This document shows, in pieces, positions 17,774 through 27,378 of a DNA stretch of 64,000 nucleotides. The translations under genes and the position numbers were made by a program. This DNA is from Gemmatimonadota bacterium (GTDB taxonomy: Bacteria; Gemmatimonadota; Gemmatimonadetes; Gemmatimonadales; Gemmatimonadaceae). The DNA lies in the NCBI GenBank assembly GCA_003134685.1, contig PLCA01000013.1:1-64000 (forward strand), read 5' to 3'. The notes beneath the pieces are model-generated. The model made no database searches. It was not told where the DNA came from and worked only from the letters and a program-made list of their open reading frames with translations. Each line of letters opens with the position of its first letter. Position 1 is the stretch's first letter.

Positions 17774-17953
17774 ACTCCTGGCGCTGGCCGGTTCGCTCCA
17801 AGCTGCCGAAAACGACAATTCAAACCTTGCACCGCGCGTCCGATGACCGTACACACTTTTTTCCCCCATGGGCTCTATGACGACGCGGTATAAAAGCGTT
17901 GCACGGCCACTCACTGAGCCGCAGCAACAGGCCCTTTCCGAAAGAAGCCTCCG

Positions 17954-19960
17954 ATGTGTGGGATAGCCGGCATCGCGCGACGGTCACCAACAGGGGTGAC
18001 TGTGCAGTCCCTTGGCCGCATGGCCGCTGCGATAAGGCATCGGGGTCCTGACGCGTACGGCTTTTATGCCGGACTGAGAGTCGGACTCGCCCACGTCTGG
18101 CTGAGCACGCTCGACGGCGATGGCGGCGCGCAGCCGCTCACAAACGAAGACGGCCAGCTGGTGCTCACCGCCAACTGCGAGGTTTTCAATCATCCCGAGC
18201 TTCGTCACGAGCTCGAGGAGCGAGGCCACGTCTTCCGAACTCGCTGTCACGCTGAGGTTCTCGTCCACGGTTACGAGGAGTGGGGAGCCGATCTCCTTCA
18301 AAGGCTCGATGGCCAGTTCTCTTTTGCAATCTACGACCGCAACCGCGAGACAGTGTTCGTCGCGCGCGATCGCCTCGGGGTGCGCCCCTTGTTTTACGCA
18401 CAGCGCAACGGTGACTTCTATTTCGGATCGGAGATCAAGGCGATCCTGGCGACTGGAGAGGTCGATCCGGCGCTGGATCAGCGCGGCCTCGACGAAATCC
18501 TCAGACTCGGCGCAGCTCGCCCTCCGCGCACACCGTTCAGTGGCATCGCGGCACTCGAGCCGGGCACGTACGGAATCTGGAAGGATGGAGCTTTGTGGCT
18601 TCGCCACTACTACGAGCTCGACTATCCCGAAGCATCGGAAGAGCCACTCGATGTAATCGAGCAACTCGACGAGCTGATGCTTCGCAGCGTGGGAATGCGT
18701 TTGCGGGCCACCGTGCCCGTCGGTGCATACCTGAGTGGTGGACTGGATTCTTCAATCACCGCATCGCTGGTCCGGAGCGCGTCGTCGGACCCTGTTCGAA
18801 GTTTCTCGATCACTTCCGACATTCCGGAATTCGACGAGAGGCTTCATCAAGCGGGAGTGGCGGCGGCTGTGGGCAGCGTCCATACGGCGTCTGCGATCGG
18901 GATGGACAGCATCGCGCAGAGCTTGCCTGATGTTCTTTGGCACACTGAGACTCCTCTCCTCGGATCGGCGCCCGCGCTGATGTTTCACCTCGCCAAGCTG
19001 ACCAGAGAGGCGGGCGTGAGAGTCGTGGTCGGCGGGGATGGCGCAGACGAACTATTCCTCGGCAATGATCTATTCAAGGAAGTCTCGGTGCGTCGATTCT
19101 GCCTGCGCCGTCCTGACTCACGGGTCCGCCAACGGTTGTTCGATCGGATTTATCCCGACGCTTCCCACGAGTCGAGCGCACCGGAGTCGTTGGGTCGGTC
19201 TTTGTTCGAAGGCGCGGAGCCCAGCGATCCGCTCTTCTCACATCTCCCGCGTTTCCTCGCTTCACGGATCGATGACTTCTACACGCCGGACTTCAAGGCG
19301 CGTTTGGGCGGGAGCGACGTAGTCGGCGAGCTACGCGCATCGCTACCGACGCGGTTCTTCGGGTGGTCACCGCTCAACCAGGCGGCATTTCTCGAGGTGA
19401 CGACGCGCCTCTCGCCGTATGCCCTCAGCTCTCAGGGAGATCGTATGACGATGGCACACGGCGTGGAGGGACGCTATCCGTTCCTCGACCATCGGCTATT
19501 CGAGTTTGCAGCTGCGCTTCCAACTGGCTCGCGGCTGCGCGGACTGCGCGGGAAGGAAGTGCTTCGCCGTTGGGCATCGCGCATCCTGCCTGATCAAATC
19601 AAGTCGGGGAAAAGGCCGCCGCACCGCGCGCCGGACGCGCAATGCTTTTTCCTCCCGACCTCGCCCTCGTGGATCGGGAATCACCTTAGTGCCGAAGCGC
19701 TTCGGCGAGTTGGAATTTTCTCGCCCGGTGCCGTGGCCGGTCTCGTGGGTCGCTGTCGTGCCGGATTGACCACCGAACTCGGAGAGAATCAGGCACTGAT
19801 TGGTGTCTTGTCCACTCAGCTCTGGCACCACCGGTTCATCGAGAGCGCGCTGTTCGTGACGCCGCTCTCTCCCAGTGGAGCGTCCGTTCTCCTTGGCGAT
19901 AGCGCATCGGTCTCGCCAACCCTCTCAATGACCACGAGCCATGCTGACACAAGAACCTGA
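17954..19960 (+). CDS. asnB: Asparagine synthase-type amidotransferase, XrtA/PEP-CTERM-associated
   Basis: 668 aa glutamine-hydrolysing amidotransferase. The N-terminal Ntn glutaminase has the nucleophile Cys2 (MCGIAGI) and the RGPDAYG and LANCEVFNH-like binding loops. The synthetase half has the ATP pyrophosphatase loop YLSGGLDSSI (~residue 260) and VVGGDGADELFLG. Paralogues of this length in EPS loci with FemAB and XrtA-type deacetylase genes are thought to amidate uronic acids or build amide links rather than free asparagine. The ACP gene starts 20 bp inside its end, suggesting coupled function. Confidence 0.92.
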   Translation: MCGIAGIARRSPTGVTVQSLGRMAAAIRHRGPDAYGFYAGLRVGLAHVWLSTLDGDGGAQPLTNEDGQLVLTANCEVFNHPELRHELEERGHVFRTRCHAEVLVHGYEEWGADLLQRLDGQFSFAIYDRNRETVFVARDRLGVRPLFYAQRNGDFYFGSEIKAILATGEVDPALDQRGLDEILRLGAARPPRTPFSGIAALEPGTYGIWKDGALWLRHYYELDYPEASEEPLDVIEQLDELMLRSVGMRLRATVPVGAYLSGGLDSSITASLVRSASSDPVRSFSITSDIPEFDERLHQAGVAAAVGSVHTASAIGMDSIAQSLPDVLWHTETPLLGSAPALMFHLAKLTREAGVRVVVGGDGADELFLGNDLFKEVSVRRFCLRRPDSRVRQRLFDRIYPDASHESSAPESLGRSLFEGAEPSDPLFSHLPRFLASRIDDFYTPDFKARLGGSDVVGELRASLPTRFFGWSPLNQAAFLEVTTRLSPYALSSQGDRMTMAHGVEGRYPFLDHRLFEFAAALPTGSRLRGLRGKEVLRRWASRILPDQIKSGKRPPHRAPDAQCFFLPTSPSWIGNHLSAEALRRVGIFSPGAVAGLVGRCRAGLTTELGENQALIGVLSTQLWHHRFIESALFVTPLSPSGASVLLGDSASVSPTLSMTTSHADTRT

Positions 19961-20264
19961 TTTCGCGCCTGGCATGTCCGAATCGAGCATCCTGTCACGG
20001 GTGAATCGTTTCGTTCACGACAGCGCTTTCTACAGGGATCGCGGCATCGCACTCACCGAGGACGAGCGATTCCTCGAGACGGTGGGGATCAACTCGAAGC
20101 ACGTAGGCGAGATGATCAGCTTCATCGAGGTGGAATTCGGAGTGGCCGTCTCGAGTTGTGAGATTACCGAAGACAATCTCGGTACTCTTCGCGCGGGTGG
20201 CGCGCTTTGTCGCCAGCAAGCAGCCGTACGCCGTAGGCTAACCGACGTGTTTAATGTCAACTGA
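19941..20264 (+). CDS. Acyl carrier protein-like protein
   Basis: 107 aa (ATG 19941, or 96 aa from ATG 19974). The four-helix ACP pattern is clear: RFLETVGINSKHVGEMISFIEVEFGVAV, then ITEDNLGTLRAGG. The phosphopantetheine Ser is expected in INSK; the usual DSL motif is altered to NSK. It overlaps the amidotransferase gene by 20 bp. XrtA EPS loci often pair an ACP with an acyl-CoA/ACP ligase, but no ligase is present here. It may carry an acyl or amino-acyl group for the amidotransferase or FemAB protein. Confidence 0.8.
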   Translation: MLTQEPDFAPGMSESSILSRVNRFVHDSAFYRDRGIALTEDERFLETVGINSKHVGEMISFIEVEFGVAVSSCEITEDNLGTLRAGGALCRQQAAVRRRLTDVFNVN

Positions 20265-20279
20265 CGCTTCACCGCACCG

Positions 20280-21782
20280 ATGAACGCCGCACGCCGCTCG
20301 GTTCCGTTATCGGCTCCGCCAGATGTTACTGCGGGCTCGCGATCCGCGAGGGGCTCTTTCGCAATCGACAGCGGAAGGCTCAGTGTGGTGCGTGACCCAC
20401 TACGGATGCTGCTCTTCGCTCTCACAATCCTGACTGTGAGCCGTGTTCATCAGCACTATCCGCTGATCATGAAGCTTCGGCCAGCACTGCTCCTCATCAT
20501 GGCGGCAGCGGGCTACGCGTACCTGAACCCCCAGTACCTCACCCGTGCCAATGTGCTGAAGCTCTGGCCAATGCGGCTCGTCGCGATTCTCGGCGTGCTT
20601 GCATGCGGCTCGGCGGTTTTCGGAATCTCGCTCGGGGCGACGGCGACGTTCATTCTCGATTCCTACGTGAAGACGCTGATCTATGCGTTTCTGTTGGCCG
20701 TGAGCATCCGGCACGTTCGTGACTTGTACACCTTCGTGTGGGCTTACGTTGTCAGCTGCGGGATACTGGCGTTTTTCTCGCTCTTTGTGTTCGGGGTGAA
20801 TAAGGTCTCCGGCAGTTACATCGCCCGATTGGATCACCTCTACACCTACGATGCGAACGACCTCGGCGTCATGATGATGGTGGGACTCCCGTTGACCCTT
20901 CTGCTACTCGTGGTAGCACGAGGCAAACGGCGCTGGGTGTTGCTGTTGAACCTGGTGGGAATTTGCGCGACGATCGCGCGCTCGGGGTCACGCGGGGGAT
21001 TCCTCGGCTTTGTTGCCGTGGGGATCGCGGCGTTGCTACTTGCGAACAGCGTCTCTGTCGGGCGTCGAACAACCGTTGCTGTTGCGGCAGCCCTGGCGCT
21101 CGCGATTGGAGCGCCTTCGGGATACTGGCTGCAGATGGGCACGGTTCTCCAGCCAAAGCAGGACTACAACTACTCGACGCTCGACGGGCGCAAGGCAGTT
21201 GCCGAACGCGGACTCGGTTACATGGCGCGATATCCCATTTTTGGGATCGGCATCAATAATTTCTCGCGGGCCGAATGTACGATTTCGCCGAAACTTCAAA
21301 CGCTGGGTAGATCCGGACCTATCCGGTGCACGGCGCCGCACAATTCGTTCGTGCAGGCAGGGGCCGAGCTGGGGATCCCAGGACTGATCGTTTGGGTGTC
21401 GCTCGTTCTTGGGATGATCGGTGCGCTACTGCGGGTTCGCCGTCGCTTGCCTCGATCATGGCGCCGAGGCACTGAGACCGAGCGGTTCATCTACGGAGCA
21501 ACAACGTTCTTTCCACTGGCCATGATCGGATTTGCGGTGACAGCATTCTTCGTCTCCTTCGCGTGGATGGACGCGCTTTATATAATGGCAGCCCTCACCA
21601 CCGGGTTATACGTCGTGATCAGGCAGGCGCTACGTCGAACCGATGTGGACACGCTTGAAGCGGGCCCCGCGCACCACCCTGCACCCGGCGCACCGGAATG
21701 GCGCATGGCCGCGAGCGTCCACCGCTTCCAGATTCCGCGATCAGGGCCCCACCAAACGGCAGCTCCATGCGTCGCGCGCTGA
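20280..21782 (+). CDS. O-antigen ligase/Wzy-type polymerase family membrane protein
   Basis: 500 aa with about ten to twelve hydrophobic segments. The Wzy_C-type block (GICATIARSGSRGGFLGFVAVG) and the large periplasmic loop with YMARYPIFGIGINNF ... APHNSFVQAGAELGIPGL are typical of O-antigen ligase/EPS polymerase proteins. It polymerises or ligates lipid-linked repeat units on the periplasmic face. It lies 15 bp after the ACP gene and overlaps the next deacetylase by 16 bp. Confidence 0.9.
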   Translation: MNAARRSVPLSAPPDVTAGSRSARGSFAIDSGRLSVVRDPLRMLLFALTILTVSRVHQHYPLIMKLRPALLLIMAAAGYAYLNPQYLTRANVLKLWPMRLVAILGVLACGSAVFGISLGATATFILDSYVKTLIYAFLLAVSIRHVRDLYTFVWAYVVSCGILAFFSLFVFGVNKVSGSYIARLDHLYTYDANDLGVMMMVGLPLTLLLLVVARGKRRWVLLLNLVGICATIARSGSRGGFLGFVAVGIAALLLANSVSVGRRTTVAVAAALALAIGAPSGYWLQMGTVLQPKQDYNYSTLDGRKAVAERGLGYMARYPIFGIGINNFSRAECTISPKLQTLGRSGPIRCTAPHNSFVQAGAELGIPGLIVWVSLVLGMIGALLRVRRRLPRSWRRGTETERFIYGATTFFPLAMIGFAVTAFFVSFAWMDALYIMAALTTGLYVVIRQALRRTDVDTLEAGPAHHPAPGAPEWRMAASVHRFQIPRSGPHQTAAPCVAR

Positions 21783-22675
21783 GACTGCGAGTCGAGTCAG
21801 CGCTCGGGTCGGCCGCGGTCGGCCGCATGGCCCGATATCGCATCCGAGGAAAGCGGCTGATACTGGCCTATCATGGCATCGTGCCCGAGGGCGCGCCGTC
21901 GGCCGGCGAGCGCTCGCTCTTCGTGAGCCAGCGGGATTTCGCCGCGCACCTCGATGTCGTTACCGAGATCGGCGACGTGGTCGCGCTAGACGCGCTCGAT
22001 GCGCCGGGGAATGGCCGTCCTCGCGTAGCAATCACCTTCGACGATGCATATCGTGGCGCCGTCAACGAGGGTGTGCAGGAGCTCGCACGGCGTGGGCTGC
22101 CCGCCACAATTTTTGTCGCGCCCGGGCGGCTGAGCGATCACGTCTTCTGGTGGGATGCGCTATCGAACGGGGGCGCGGCGCTCGATGACGCAATCAGGCA
22201 TCATGCGCTGCACGGCCTCGGTGGCTCGGACGAGCGGGTTCGCGCCTGGGCCACCCGAATTCGGCTGCCGTCTTCAGACGCGGTGCCGGCGTACGCACAA
22301 ACCGCGACGCCCGCGGAATTGCGCGCCGCCCTCGATTTTGCTGGAATCACGGTCGGCTCGCACAGCTGGTCCCACGCGAACCTTGCGGCGCTCAGCGCGT
22401 TGGATATCGCGACGGAACTCGAGCGATCGCGCGACTGGTTGGACGCTGCTTTCGGAGAGAGAGCAATCCCCTGGCTTGCATATCCCTATGGCCTGGACTC
22501 CGAGGAAACCCATCGCGCCGCTGCGAAAGCAGGATACGCTGGCGCTTTGCGTATCGGGGGCGGTTGGCATCGCGCGATTGACGTTCCGCGGCTCGCACGA
22601 CCGCGGCTAAATGTGCCCGGGAGTCTTACGGTCGCGGGATTTCGCGCGCGCCTGCTGGGCGTCATGCAACCATGA
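21767..22675 (+). CDS. Polysaccharide deacetylase family protein (second NodB domain protein)
   Basis: 302 aa from ATG 21767. The NodB core shows RLILAYHGIVPEG, AITFDDAYRGAVNEG (catalytic Asp pair) and GSHSWSHANLAAL (metal His pair), then LAYPYGLDSEETH. It differs from the XrtA-type deacetylase at 13807, so the locus has two deacetylases plus a PIG-L protein. It lies between the polymerase and ATP-grasp genes with overlaps at both ends (16 bp and ATGA). Confidence 0.9.
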   Translation: MRRALRLRVESALGSAAVGRMARYRIRGKRLILAYHGIVPEGAPSAGERSLFVSQRDFAAHLDVVTEIGDVVALDALDAPGNGRPRVAITFDDAYRGAVNEGVQELARRGLPATIFVAPGRLSDHVFWWDALSNGGAALDDAIRHHALHGLGGSDERVRAWATRIRLPSSDAVPAYAQTATPAELRAALDFAGITVGSHSWSHANLAALSALDIATELERSRDWLDAAFGERAIPWLAYPYGLDSEETHRAAAKAGYAGALRIGGGWHRAIDVPRLARPRLNVPGSLTVAGFRARLLGVMQP

Positions 22676-23862
22676 ACCGACGCACGGTAATAGTGACGGA
22701 CGGAGAACAGCGGGCAGCCCTCGCCGTCGTTCGTTCACTCGGAGCCAAATACCGGTGCGTTGTGGCGGCATCATCGGCCGTCTCCCTTGCGGGTGAATCG
22801 CGTTTCTGCGCGAAGAGCGTCGTGGTCCCCGATGCGTTGCAGGAGCCGGATGATTTTGCCGAGGCTATCATCGTACTCGCGGCAGCGGAAGTGGCCTCAC
22901 TCGTGCTGCCGATAGCCGAGGCGGCGTTACTCGCGATTCTGCCGGTGAGAGTGCGTCTGCTTCCCGCGATCATTCCGTTTCCCGACTTTGCGGCGTTCAG
23001 CGCGCTCACCGACAAACAGCGCCTTCTCGAGGAAGCTTCAAAGCTGGGAATCGCGATTCCAGCCCAGCAAGTCATCGCGCACCCGGGCGCGTTGGGATCG
23101 ATCGATCTCGACTCGCTGCCTTATCCCGTCGTGCTCAAGCCCGCGCGCTCCGTGGGCGTTGATTCCGGTGGGCGCGCCAAGGTTTCCGTCTCGTACGCAT
23201 CCAATGCGGACGAATTGACGCGAGCGATCAGCTCATTGTCTCCGGCGGCGTTTCCACTCCTTGTGCAGCAGCGCATCGTCGGGGCAGGGACCGGAATTTT
23301 TCTTCTCCTCTGGGATGGCGAACAGCGAGCGCAATTTGCGCACAGACGCCTTTGTGAGAAGCCGCCATCGGGCGGTGTCAGTGTGTACCGGGAAAGCATA
23401 CCTGTCGACGAAGACCTGCTCGAACGGTCGCGCGCGCTGCTCGATTGCTTCGGCTGGCGCGGTGTGGCCATGGTGGAATACAAACGCGACACTGCAACAG
23501 GGCAGCCATACCTGATGGAAGTCAACGGGCGCTTTTGGGGTTCGCTGCAGCTCGCCATAGATGCGGGCGTGGACTTTCCCGGCCTCCTCGCAGCCTGCGC
23601 TCTTGGCGAGCAGGTTGAGCCTCAGCTGTCTTATCGCGTTGGTGTCCGGAGCAGGTGGTGGTGGGGACAGGTCGATCACCTCTGGGGTCGAGTGCGGCCG
23701 CGGCGGGAAGCTCCACTTCCACCCGGCACGCTGAGCGCGACGCGCGCCCTCGCCGACCTTCTCTTCGGTCCCTTTAGGCGCGCGGACTATGAGGAAGTTC
23801 TGTGGTGGAATGATCCACGCCCGTTCTGGAACGAAACGATACGCTGGATGGGGGCGCGATGA
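22672..23862 (+). CDS. ATP-grasp carboxylate-amine/thiol ligase
   Basis: 396 aa. The preATP-grasp domain begins VIVTDGEQRAALAVVRSLG. The ATP-grasp fold shows YPVVLKPARSVGVDSGG, the adenine/hinge LLVQQRIVGAGTGIF, and metal ligands in YLMEVNGRFWGSLQLA. Such enzymes form amide bonds from an acyl-phosphate intermediate. With an ACP, an amidotransferase and a FemAB protein in the same locus, an amino-acid or amide decoration of the glycan is plausible. Start and end both overlap neighbours as ATGA. Confidence 0.88.
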   Translation: MNRRTVIVTDGEQRAALAVVRSLGAKYRCVVAASSAVSLAGESRFCAKSVVVPDALQEPDDFAEAIIVLAAAEVASLVLPIAEAALLAILPVRVRLLPAIIPFPDFAAFSALTDKQRLLEEASKLGIAIPAQQVIAHPGALGSIDLDSLPYPVVLKPARSVGVDSGGRAKVSVSYASNADELTRAISSLSPAAFPLLVQQRIVGAGTGIFLLLWDGEQRAQFAHRRLCEKPPSGGVSVYRESIPVDEDLLERSRALLDCFGWRGVAMVEYKRDTATGQPYLMEVNGRFWGSLQLAIDAGVDFPGLLAACALGEQVEPQLSYRVGVRSRWWWGQVDHLWGRVRPRREAPLPPGTLSATRALADLLFGPFRRADYEEVLWWNDPRPFWNETIRWMGAR

Positions 23863-25082
23863 CGCAACGATCCCGGCTTAGAATCGCTATGATGCTCGAG
23901 TCCGACGGCCCGGGCGGCGCGGAAATGATGGTCTTCCGCCTGTCCGAGGAGCTCCGGCGGCGAGGGCATGTCGTGGTGCCCGTTGGCCCGGCCAATGGCA
24001 TCGGATGGCTTGGCGACCTCTTTCGCGAAGTCGGCGTGACACCAGAGTCGTTTCGGATCCGCCGCGCGCTCGATCCGGGCTGTGTGCGTGGCTTGGTACA
24101 GCTTTTCCGCGATAACGGCATCGACGCCGTTCACAGCCACGAGTTCACAATGGCTGTGTACGGCGCCGCGGCGTCACGCTTGCTGGGCCTGCCGCACGTG
24201 ATCACGATGCACGGAGGCTTCAAAGCATGCACCGCGCTCCGACGCCGGATCGCGCTACGATGGGCGATTCGGAATTCCGATCACACGGTCATGGTCTCGC
24301 GTGCGACTCAGCGCCAGTTCGCAATGGACCTTGGTCTCGACGAGACGCGGTTTGGCGTTGTGCCGAATGGAGTCCCGCTGAACATCGGAACGCAGGAAAA
24401 AGTTCGCGCCGAGTTCGGCGTACGTGCCGGCGAGCGCGTGCTATTGGCAGTGGGCACGCTCGAGCGACACAAGGGCCATCGGGTGCTCCTCGAAGCTCTC
24501 TTGCAACTCGAGCGCGAGCGGCAAAAGGTGCCATGGAGACTCATAATCGCCGGAGGACGCGGTGGCGATCAACACGATGGGCTGGTCGAGTTCGCGGAAG
24601 AAGCGGGATTGCAGGATCGCGTGCACATTGTGACCAATCGCAACGACATACCCGATCTGCTGGCGCTTGCCGACATCTTTGTCATGCCGTCGATTATCGA
24701 GGGACTGCCGATGGCATTGCTGGAGGCCATGATCGCGCGAAAGCCGATCATCGCATCGGCCACGGCTGGCATTCCCGAGGCAATCGCATCCGGACGAGAG
24801 GGACTGCTCGTACATCCAGGTGACGTTGGATCGCTGGCGCGCGCACTGCAGGGTCTACTGACCGATCCGGCTCGACGCGCTGCGCTGGGTGAGGCGGCGG
24901 GACGACGAGCGCATGGCGAATTCACCGTCCAGGTAATGGCCGATCGATACGAAACGCTCTACACTGGCGCGCCGCCCGTGCACGACGCGGACGCCGACTC
25001 CGACGCCCCGATTGTGTTTGGGCGACGTGCGGCGAAACGCAGTAGACGCGTCGCCGCCAGGATGTTCGGGTCCTTGCTGTAG
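23859..25082 (+). CDS. GT4 family glycosyltransferase
   Basis: 407 aa GT-B enzyme. The N-terminal SDGPGGAEMMVFRLSEELRRRGHVV is the acceptor-side glycine motif. The C-terminal half has VLLAVGTLERHKGHRVLLEAL and PSIIEGLPMALLEAMIARKPIIA, where the two Glu of the E(x7)E nucleotide-binding motif lie. It transfers a sugar to the lipid-linked repeat and is last in the asparagine synthase operon (ATGA overlap upstream). Confidence 0.92.
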   Translation: MTQRSRLRIAMMLESDGPGGAEMMVFRLSEELRRRGHVVVPVGPANGIGWLGDLFREVGVTPESFRIRRALDPGCVRGLVQLFRDNGIDAVHSHEFTMAVYGAAASRLLGLPHVITMHGGFKACTALRRRIALRWAIRNSDHTVMVSRATQRQFAMDLGLDETRFGVVPNGVPLNIGTQEKVRAEFGVRAGERVLLAVGTLERHKGHRVLLEALLQLERERQKVPWRLIIAGGRGGDQHDGLVEFAEEAGLQDRVHIVTNRNDIPDLLALADIFVMPSIIEGLPMALLEAMIARKPIIASATAGIPEAIASGREGLLVHPGDVGSLARALQGLLTDPARRAALGEAAGRRAHGEFTVQVMADRYETLYTGAPPVHDADADSDAPIVFGRRAAKRSRRVAARMFGSLL

Positions 25083-25252
25083 TCGCTGGAGCGACGCGCC
25101 GGGCAGAGCTACGCCGCACGGTTCATATTGTGCTTTCACCTGGACAACGTCACAAGCCGCGTTGAGAATGCCTTCCATTTATGGGAAATGGAGGTACTCA
25201 CGTTTTATATGCAGTGCAGGGCTAGCAATCGCACACCGGGGTGCTCAGACGC

Positions 25253-26527
25253 ATGCGAAGCAGGATCCTGTTCTTGTCTCAGTGTTTGCCTTATCCTCCC
25301 CACAGCGGGGTCACGAATCGCACCTTCCATATCCTGCAGGAGCTGCAGCGCGCATTCGACGTGACGCTGGTCGCTTTCTCGCGGCGGAACCACCAATCGG
25401 ATAGCGACGCCCGAGTCCGGTCAGTGACGGCACTGCGCCGAGAGGTTTCAGACGTTCTCGAGGCGGTGCCCATCGAGTCGGAATGGTCGTTGGCCGCGAA
25501 GCTGCGCGTCCACGCGTCGAGCGTGCTCGCGCACAAGCCCTACACATTTTTCGAATACGGCAATTCCGAATTTGGGCGTCAGCTCGAGATTGCGGTCGAT
25601 CGCGCTTCGCCGGACATGGTGCACATGGATAGCATGGATCTCTATCGATGGCTACCTCGGCTTCCCTCGATTCCCATCGCTTGCACGCACCACAACATCG
25701 AGTCGGACCTGCTTCGCTTGCGAGCCGAGCATATCGCTGGCCGCGCTGTGAGCAGCTACATCATGCATCAGGCGCGTCTGACGGAAAATCTCGAACGCAG
25801 GTTGTCGAGCCGATTCGACGTGAACATTATGACGTCCCAGACCGACGCCGAACGTCTGCGCGCGCTAGCGCCGGGCTCACGCACGAGCGTAGCTCCAAAC
25901 GGCGTCGACGTGGAGTTCTTCAGGCCCACGTCATCGCAGCAGATCGTTCCCGGCCGCGTAACGTTTCTCGGACCGACGTACATGTTTCCAAACCGGGACG
26001 CAGTCGAGTTTTTTCTTTCCGCCATTTGGCCGATTGTCAGAGCGAGGAGCCCGAAAGCCACGTTGGAGGTAATCGGAAAAAACGCGACCGGCGACAAAGC
26101 CCGTTTCGAGTTGCGCGCTGGAGTTGCCTGCCACGGTTACGTCGCCGACATTCGCCCATACTTCTCCGAGGCAAGTTGCTCCGTCGTGCCACTCCGCGTT
26201 GGAGGTGGAACCAGGCTCAAGATTCTCGACGCGTGGTCGATGGGCAAGGCGATTGTCTCAACCTCGATCGGCTGCGAAGGGCTCGATAACATCGACGGCG
26301 AGAACATCCTGATTCGTGACGATCCAGTGGAGTTCGCGGAAGCCGTCGTTCGAGTACTCAGCGATGACGATCTTCGCAATCGGTTGGGCCGCAACGGGAG
26401 GAAGACAGCAGAAGAGACGTATGCCTGGCCGGTGGTCGGGCGGAAGCTGAATGCTACCTACCAGGAAATACTTACAAAGGCCACGCCTATCGGCGGGCTG
26501 GACGCGGGCGAAGGCTCAGCAGCATGA
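25253..26527 (+). CDS. GT4-type glycosyltransferase (stp1-like)
   Basis: 424 aa from ATG 25253; a GTG 12 bp upstream is a weaker alternative. ILFLSQCLPYPPHSGVTNRTFHILQEL and LGPTYMFPNRDAVEFFLSAIWPIVRA ... VGGGTRLKILDAWSMGKAIV resemble the same GT4 subgroup as the protein at 10937-12181. It follows a 170-bp spacer, so it may have its own promoter. Its 3' end overlaps the convergent methyltransferase by 41 bp. Confidence 0.88.
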   Translation: MRSRILFLSQCLPYPPHSGVTNRTFHILQELQRAFDVTLVAFSRRNHQSDSDARVRSVTALRREVSDVLEAVPIESEWSLAAKLRVHASSVLAHKPYTFFEYGNSEFGRQLEIAVDRASPDMVHMDSMDLYRWLPRLPSIPIACTHHNIESDLLRLRAEHIAGRAVSSYIMHQARLTENLERRLSSRFDVNIMTSQTDAERLRALAPGSRTSVAPNGVDVEFFRPTSSQQIVPGRVTFLGPTYMFPNRDAVEFFLSAIWPIVRARSPKATLEVIGKNATGDKARFELRAGVACHGYVADIRPYFSEASCSVVPLRVGGGTRLKILDAWSMGKAIVSTSIGCEGLDNIDGENILIRDDPVEFAEAVVRVLSDDDLRNRLGRNGRKTAEETYAWPVVGRKLNATYQEILTKATPIGGLDAGEGSAA

Positions 26528-27296
26528 TCCGGGCGTACGGCCTCAGGAAAGGAAGGGCTCCGAGCAGAAAGCGATCCAGCTTTCCCAGCGCTCGCTGAAA
26601 TGGCTCCCATGAAATGACGCGATCCAGTCTTGAAAGCAGGTGATACTCCTGGGTCGTGATCTCGAAGCCGCTCTCGAACGCCTCGAGGTCCTTGTATTTG
26701 AATTGCTGTTTCCATTGATCTGGATCGTCCGCGGAGGCCGAGCGAACCGGAACGAAAGTGCGCAGGCGTTCGAGCGCGAGGGAATTGCCGAACGGCTCCT
26801 GAAAAACGGCGACCGCATCTTGCTTCATCACGCGCTTCATCTCGCTCGCAAATCGTGCCTTGTCGCCAAGGTGGTGCAACAACGCGCTACCGATTACGCC
26901 ATCGAAAGCGGCATCGGGGTAGGGAAGCTCATAGGCGGACGCCGTACGAAACGTGCACGAGCGCTCGACGCCATTGAGCTGGGCTCGGTCCTGCGCAATG
27001 CGTATTGCCCCCGGCGAAATATCGAAGCCGTCCACCTGCGCCCCTCGCTTTGCCAGAATCACGCTGAGCCAGCCATTGCCACAACCCGCGTCAAGGATGC
27101 GTTTGCCGCGAACGTCGCCGAGCATTCGGACAAGGCTTTCGTACGGAAGCCACGGTCGAGGCTCGTCGTCGAAGCGATCCCAGTCTCGTCGTTCCATCAT
27201 CAGGCTATTGCGCGTCGCAATTTCCGAATAAAGGCGGTCGTGTCGCTCTGCCTCTGACTCCTCTTCGCTGCGACGATCGAATGACGTATTTGACAT
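26487..27296 (-). CDS. Class I SAM-dependent methyltransferase
   Basis: 269 aa. The SAM-binding glycine loop RILDAGCGNGWLSVILAKRG (~68-87), the acidic residue after strand 2 (VDGFDISPGAI), and LPYPDAAFDGVIGSALLHHLGD are classic methyltransf_11/25 motifs. A ~60 aa helical N-terminus precedes them. Target unknown; a glycan or lipid O-methyl group is likely from context. Convergent with, and overlapping, the GT4 gene by 41 bp. Confidence 0.88.
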   Translation of the reverse strand: MSNTSFDRRSEEESEAERHDRLYSEIATRNSLMMERRDWDRFDDEPRPWLPYESLVRMLGDVRGKRILDAGCGNGWLSVILAKRGAQVDGFDISPGAIRIAQDRAQLNGVERSCTFRTASAYELPYPDAAFDGVIGSALLHHLGDKARFASEMKRVMKQDAVAVFQEPFGNSLALERLRTFVPVRSASADDPDQWKQQFKYKDLEAFESGFEITTQEYHLLSRLDRVISWEPFQRALGKLDRFLLGALPFLRPYARIMLLSLRPRPARR

Positions 27297-27378
27297 ATTG
27301 GTCCCGAACTAGTGGCTGAAGGGCTTTCGCCCAGCATCAGCATCAGCGACCAAATGTGGCGTCACTGGTTTGGAGGCG

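Larger units (their letters stand above)
17566..17953. other. Intergenic region upstream of the asparagine synthase operon
   Basis: About 390 bp without a credible gene; the antisense frame across it is a shadow with no recognisable protein features. It contains a candidate enhancer-like repeat (17634-17650) and a candidate -24/-12 promoter (17759-17773). The leader to the ATG at 17954 would be about 170 nt. Confidence 0.55.

Noticed and set aside
17399-17914. 171-codon minus-strand frame in the region before asnB
   Set aside because: It overlaps the 3' end of the phosphatase gene, has no recognisable motifs and covers the predicted promoter region.
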